A program made the position numbers and the translations under genes. Shown here one piece after another: positions 60,001-64,000 of a stretch of DNA of 64,000 nt; positions within the stretch are counted from its first letter, which is position 1; each line of letters starts with the position of its first letter. Under the pieces are notes generated by a model that searched no databases, had not been told where the DNA came from, and saw only the letters and a program-made list of their open reading frames with translations. This stretch comes from Benincasa hispida (lineage: Eukaryota; Streptophyta; Magnoliopsida; Cucurbitales; Cucurbitaceae), in contig NC_052350.1 in assembly GCF_009727055.1 (NCBI RefSeq), positions 30,600,283-30,664,282 on the forward strand. Reading direction: 5' to 3'.

Positions 60001-60240
60001 ATAAAATGATTAATATAGAATAAAAATATAGAGACAAAAATATCAAAACGTGCATAAGTCAACTAACATATAATATATATATTATTAATACGAGGTCTAC
60101 CATTTAAATTCAGAAATAAAAATAGTATTTTAATTTTTTTTTTCCCCACTATTGAGCTCCGTTTGGTTTTGGTTTGGTGTATTGGATTTTGTGAACAATG
60201 ACGGCTAAGGTAAGGAAAGGTAAAACAATACAACCAATTA
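57080..60240. other. AT-rich intergenic DNA with small repeats
   Basis: No supported gene. Small TATCA/TGATA elements lie at about 57915-58060 and 59200-59340. A TTTATATATGAG box followed by CCCTAGCACACC is at about 57440-57465, but no coding exon follows. Open frames at 59354-59911 are low complexity. Confidence 0.5.
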
Positions 60241-60253
60241 TTATTATTATTAT

Positions 60254-60258
60254 NNNNN
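60254..60258. other. Assembly gap of five Ns
   Basis: NNNNN inside a (TTA)n microsatellite. Repeat length there is unknown. Confidence 0.95.
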
Positions 60259-60459
60259 TTATTATTTCATTTATTTATTTTTTTTAAGTTCTTCCCTTAT
60301 TACTTCACCTTTTTTTTTTAACATGCCAAAGAAATAGAATGATTTTGTTCTCTCTTCTTCCCTCCTTTCATTTTGAGGTCAAAAATTAGTTTTTTTTTTC
60401 TCTCTTAGAAACAATTTTCCATTACATATATGGGATTTATTTCTCCCTTACTTTAAATA

Positions 60460-60575
60460 TAGTAAAATAGCAAATTTATTTATAAATATAGCAAAATGTC
60501 ATTATTGATTAGTGGTAGATACTATATTGATAAACAATGACATTTTACTATATTGAAAAATAGTTCTATTAGTTT
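60460..60575. repeat. TATCA/TGATA-type small inverted-repeat element
   Basis: ATATAGCAAAATGTCATT and AATGACATTTTACTATAT form imperfect inverted ends around a short core that contains TATTGATAAACAATGA. Same family as 43455-43605. Confidence 0.6.
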
Positions 60576-60649
60576 TGTCATTTAAAACAATTGTCTTATT
60601 TATATTGGTGAGTTGGTTGAAAATATTTAATATAGTACTGCAACAAATA

Positions 60650-61260
60650 TCACATACAAAAAATGCTATCGGAGACTTTCCATAACGTTCTTGAAATGCT
60701 ATCGTAGTGCATGTTATTGAATGTTCCTGACTTTCCATATCATTTTTTAATGCTATAAAAAGCGATATAAATAGTCAACTTTTGATAGAGCATTTTTAAT
60801 GTTATGATATTGGTGAAAAAAAAAAGGAAAAAAATGTTATAGAAAGTATTTTATAGCATTTTTTATAGTTGTAAGAAATGCTATAAAAGACTTTCTATTG
60901 CATATTTAGGTATACTATCGTAGTAGATGTTATTAAAAGCCTCCGACTTTTTATAGGACTTTTTTTCAATGATTTAATAAATGCTACAAAGAATTCATTC
61001 TTGATTGCATAATTTTAATGTTATAAAAGCATTTTATAGTATTCAAAAAAATGTTATGATTTACTTTTAATATCTTTCTATTATAATAAAAAAATGTTAG
61101 GATTGTCTTTTTAATAATATTTTTTATAGTAGTAAAAAATGCTATAAGCACATGCAACAATTTTAACCTCATTGTGATAATCAATTTTAATCAAGTCGTA
61201 TATTGTTTATATAGCATTTTATATAAATAACAAATTGTTACAAGCATAATTCAAAATTAA
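60650..61260. repeat. Cluster of TATAGCATT subterminal-type repeats
   Basis: Many copies of TTATAGCATTTTT and its reverse complement AATGCTATAAAA within 600 bases. Such clusters of short motifs in both directions are typical of the ends of plant DNA transposons, for example CACTA elements. No transposase frame or clear terminal CACTA was seen beside it. Confidence 0.45.
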
Positions 61261-62061
61261 CTTCAATTATACAAACATTTAATGTAATCAAGTGCATTTA
61301 CTTCAAAATAAAATTTTGAGAGCTTAAACTTATATATCACTTGTAATGTGTTGTTTCAGTCACTATAACACCCCATAGATATAAATAACCATATTTTTTA
61401 TATTGTGGTCGACATGATCTTAAAATTACATTATAGTAAATAAAATAAAAATAAAAGAGTATTATTGACTTTCTTGTTTCTAAGATACGCATGTATCCTT
61501 TAATCTTCACTTTTTTTTAATGTGGTGTAGCATTTAACCTTTCACATCCCAATTATCTGACCGATCTTTTATCCTTGAATGTTACAAAAGGAAAATATAT
61601 TTATCAAATTCGCCTCATGCTTTATCATCAAATGTGATAGAATTTTTCTAGAATAGAGTACATTTGAACCTGCTGCAAAGAAAAAATGTTCCAAAAAATT
61701 TAGAAAAATTGTAAAAGAAAAAAAATCTTATCTAAATGCCCACACTAAAATAATAATGTTAGTTGCAAGACATTAAGATATAACTAGAACTAGTTCAGAT
61801 TTTCACAAAAATACCAACCTATTTAAATTTGATTCTACATGAGTGGCAAAATATAATCCAAAACAATCACATTGTTTCTTTTAAACACTTCACTAATCTC
61901 CTATATGAAACTGATTAGATTCTTCATTAAATCCTATCATAACACACAAACAAATTTCCACAGATCAACTTCAAATCAAAGTGTTAAGACATTATGGTTC
62001 TGATCTTGCTATAAATCAAACTACTAATCAAACTAGGTTTCCTTTTTTAGTGATTTAATTA
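61261..62061. other. AT-rich DNA, no gene seen
   Basis: No long open frame or recognised motif on either strand. Confidence 0.5.
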
Positions 62062-62443
62062 CACGACAACAAAAACTGGTTTTTATGACTAACTATCATT
62101 AACATAATCCTTGACACTTTTTTTAGTCTTTGAATCCACCATCAATGAAAGTATATAGATGACATATAAAAAATATGTCATTATTAGTTGTTTCATGACT
62201 ATTCAATTCAGTCAATAATAAGCACTTATTGATATTTATTACCTATTTTTGTTAAATTTTTTTATGAAAATTTATCATTCTCAATAAATAACCAAAAAGT
62301 TGATTTTTTTTTCAATTAAACATCTACCTTGACATTAAAAATTTGTCACAAAACATTAATAATGTCATGTTTATAGTGTCAATAATACCTTAATTGTGAC
62401 ACTTTCTAAAAGTCATTAAACTATATACATTGACACTTATTTA
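62062..62443 (+). mobile_element. Possible CACTA-type transposon end, interrupted by copia LTR
   Basis: CACGACAACAAAAACTGG at 62062 resembles a CACTA terminal repeat (CACTACAACAAAAA) with one change. It is followed by repeated TGACATT, GTGTCAATAA and GACACTT words as in subterminal regions. The sequence stops where the copia LTR begins, so the other end is not visible. Confidence 0.4.
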
Positions 62444-63650
62444 TGTTGGGTTTTATGTCCTAAAACTCGTGGTTTGTAAACAATAAAACTTATTTTGAAA
62501 ATTCAATAAGTTGTTATTAAATATATGTATTTCTTATTTCGTTTTAGAAATAAATTCAATAAACTAAAAGATCTATGACTATTACATGAGTATTTGAACT
62601 TTATGTAGAAACATAAAAGTGGATCAAGTTCGAATAAATAGTCAAAATGATCTATAATATATGAATGAGGTTGGGTGTCTTATTCTGGTAACACTATTGG
62701 ATGCAACCCACTCTGTAGTTGTTACAAAGAGTTGTAAAGTGCTACAGACGATGTGATCCTAATTCGTACATATTATGACATGAGGAGTGGGGATGTCCTA
62801 TGCAATAGGTTTATATAAGATCGGACCACGAAATAAATCACTCTTACTTTATAACGCTGTTTACTGTATAAGACTAATTATTTCAAAGCGATGGTCTAGG
62901 TAACTTGACCTTAATCCTAAGCTAACTATGAACTCTTGTTTATTAGGGATTATCCTTAGATTTACATAGTTGACGCTCAACAACGCCAATTCAATAAACC
63001 TCTATTTCAAGGGTAAGACCAGGTAGATAGATGGAGACATAGGGCGCAAGATGGAATTCATTTTTATTCACTTTCAAGGATAGTATAGAGGTTGTTCCCT
63101 TAAGTGTTGACTTCAGATCTTGAACAAGGGGCCCTATCATCTCATTGGCCCGAGAAGGACTCGTTTTGTTGATTGGATCACAAACCAATTGTTCATTAGA
63201 GGATCAATGGGACTTAAGGAACAAGAGGTAATCTCGGGGGTAAAATAGACATTTGACCCAACCGTTATTACGAAAAACCTGTGAAGGGCTAACTTGCTAA
63301 TCATGGTTATATCAAGTGGACATAATATATCTACAATGAGGGGAGTGCAACTATGGGCTTTAGTAGAATGACTCATTAGTTAACGAATGGGGGTTAATTC
63401 GGTGTAAAGAGTTTAGCCAATTAATCTCGAATCATTGGATCCCATGATCTGTAGGTCCATGAGGTCTTCATACTAGCTCATTAATGTATTATCTTTAGAG
63501 TAGCATGATAAGTTAATTTGAAACGTTCAAATTAGAATTAAGGAATTTAGTAATTGTATAAGATATAATTATACGTTTAATTTTAGAATTGAACGGTACT
63601 GGATAATTAATTAATACTTAAATATGATTTAAATATTAAATGAAGGTAAA
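62444..63650 (+). mobile_element. Copia LTR, plus strand, partial
   Basis: Begins TGTTGGGTTTTATGTCC after ATTTA. Follows the order of the element B type LTR: GGTAACACTATTGGATGC, GATCGGACCACGAAATAAATCACTC, CATGATCTGTAGGTCCATGAGG. Similarity fades near 63640 after ATATGATTTAAATATT, well short of the usual 2 kb, so it is truncated or has another insertion there. Confidence 0.8.
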
Positions 63651-63689
63651 ATTCACAAGAAGCCCGATCAATCCTCGATGGTCTTAGCT

Positions 63690-64000
63690 CAGTCAATGGG
63701 TCAAACTCGTCAAAATCGGTAAAAAAAATCTCGCTCAAACTCGATCTCTTGCTCCTAACTCAAAATCTCGCTCGAACGATTCCAAATCTCGCGAAATTAA
63801 TCTCTTGCTTGAAATTCCATTAGAATCTAGCTCAAACTAGAAATCTCGCTGCTTGAACTTGATCTCGCTAGCTCTCGCTAAAGCAAGTGTCGCTCTCTCT
63901 AGCTCCAGTCGAATCTCGCTGCCTCTCGCTAGTATTGAACAGAAATCTCGCTTGAACTTCAAAGAAAATTCTCACTCTCGCTCATAAGGGAAATCTCGGC
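63690..64000. repeat. Block rich in ATCTCGCT words at right edge
   Basis: About ten occurrences of ATCTCGCT or one-base variants in 300 bases, often as AAATCTCGCT.GAAC, with irregular spacing of 10-45 bases. Base composition is richer in C than the window average. No frame or known repeat recognised; the block continues past the window. Confidence 0.7.

Overview
This is AT-rich nuclear DNA of a flowering plant. It has an intron-rich plant gene, several decayed Ty1/copia elements with LTRs of about 2 kb, and many short AT-rich dispersed repeats. The repeat style (copia LTRs of this type and TATCA/TGATA palindromic repeats) suggests Cucurbitaceae. That family placement is inference from pattern memory, not a database result. 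There is nothing bacterial or organellar and no rRNA. One ordinary protein-coding gene is supported.

Layout. (1) Positions 1-23929 are best read as one old minus-strand copia element (A) that runs off the left edge. Its 5' LTR is 21940-23929. Its leader, a piece of gag, a split integrase and a reverse transcriptase survive. It has been broken by two solo LTRs of its own type (1288-3275 with target duplication AACTC; 17937-20032 with target duplication ACTAA) and by a second copia element (B, about 3685-16970). B carries two further insertions in its own leader: a large gypsy-type solo LTR (9650-12353) and a plus-strand copia LTR (13190-14912). (2) Positions 23930-33290 are an array of degenerate TATCA/TGATA repeats interrupted by two head-to-tail copia LTRs (25665-30179 and 30180-32467). 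The first LTR is itself split by a second gypsy-type LTR (26643-29603). Inside that LTR, at 28484-28521, lies an exact Nextera mate-pair junction adapter, so the assembly is suspect there. (3) Positions 34479-41798 (minus) hold a seven-exon gene for a secreted neprosin-family (DUF4409 + DUF239) protein of about 447 residues. (4) Positions 42000-52000 are AT-rich intergenic DNA with short repeats. (5) Positions 51990-56640 hold a copia LTR fragment and a plus-strand decayed copia element (F) with gag zinc knuckle, protease, integrase and a truncated reverse transcriptase. (6) Positions 57004-57072 hold a decayed copy of an initiator tRNA-Met. (7) Positions 57080-64000 are AT-rich DNA with small inverted-repeat elements, possible CACTA-type ends, another copia LTR, and an odd block rich in the word ATCTCGCT at the right edge.

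No retroelement here looks able to move on its own: every pol region has stops, frameshifts or deletions. The neprosin gene reads through all seven exons with GT-AG introns and no stop, so it is probably functional. No new biological system was found. The most useful results are the reconstructed nesting order, the adapter sequence, the neprosin exon model with a 54-base exon, the tRNA pseudogene, and a dispersed palindromic repeat family seen at six places.
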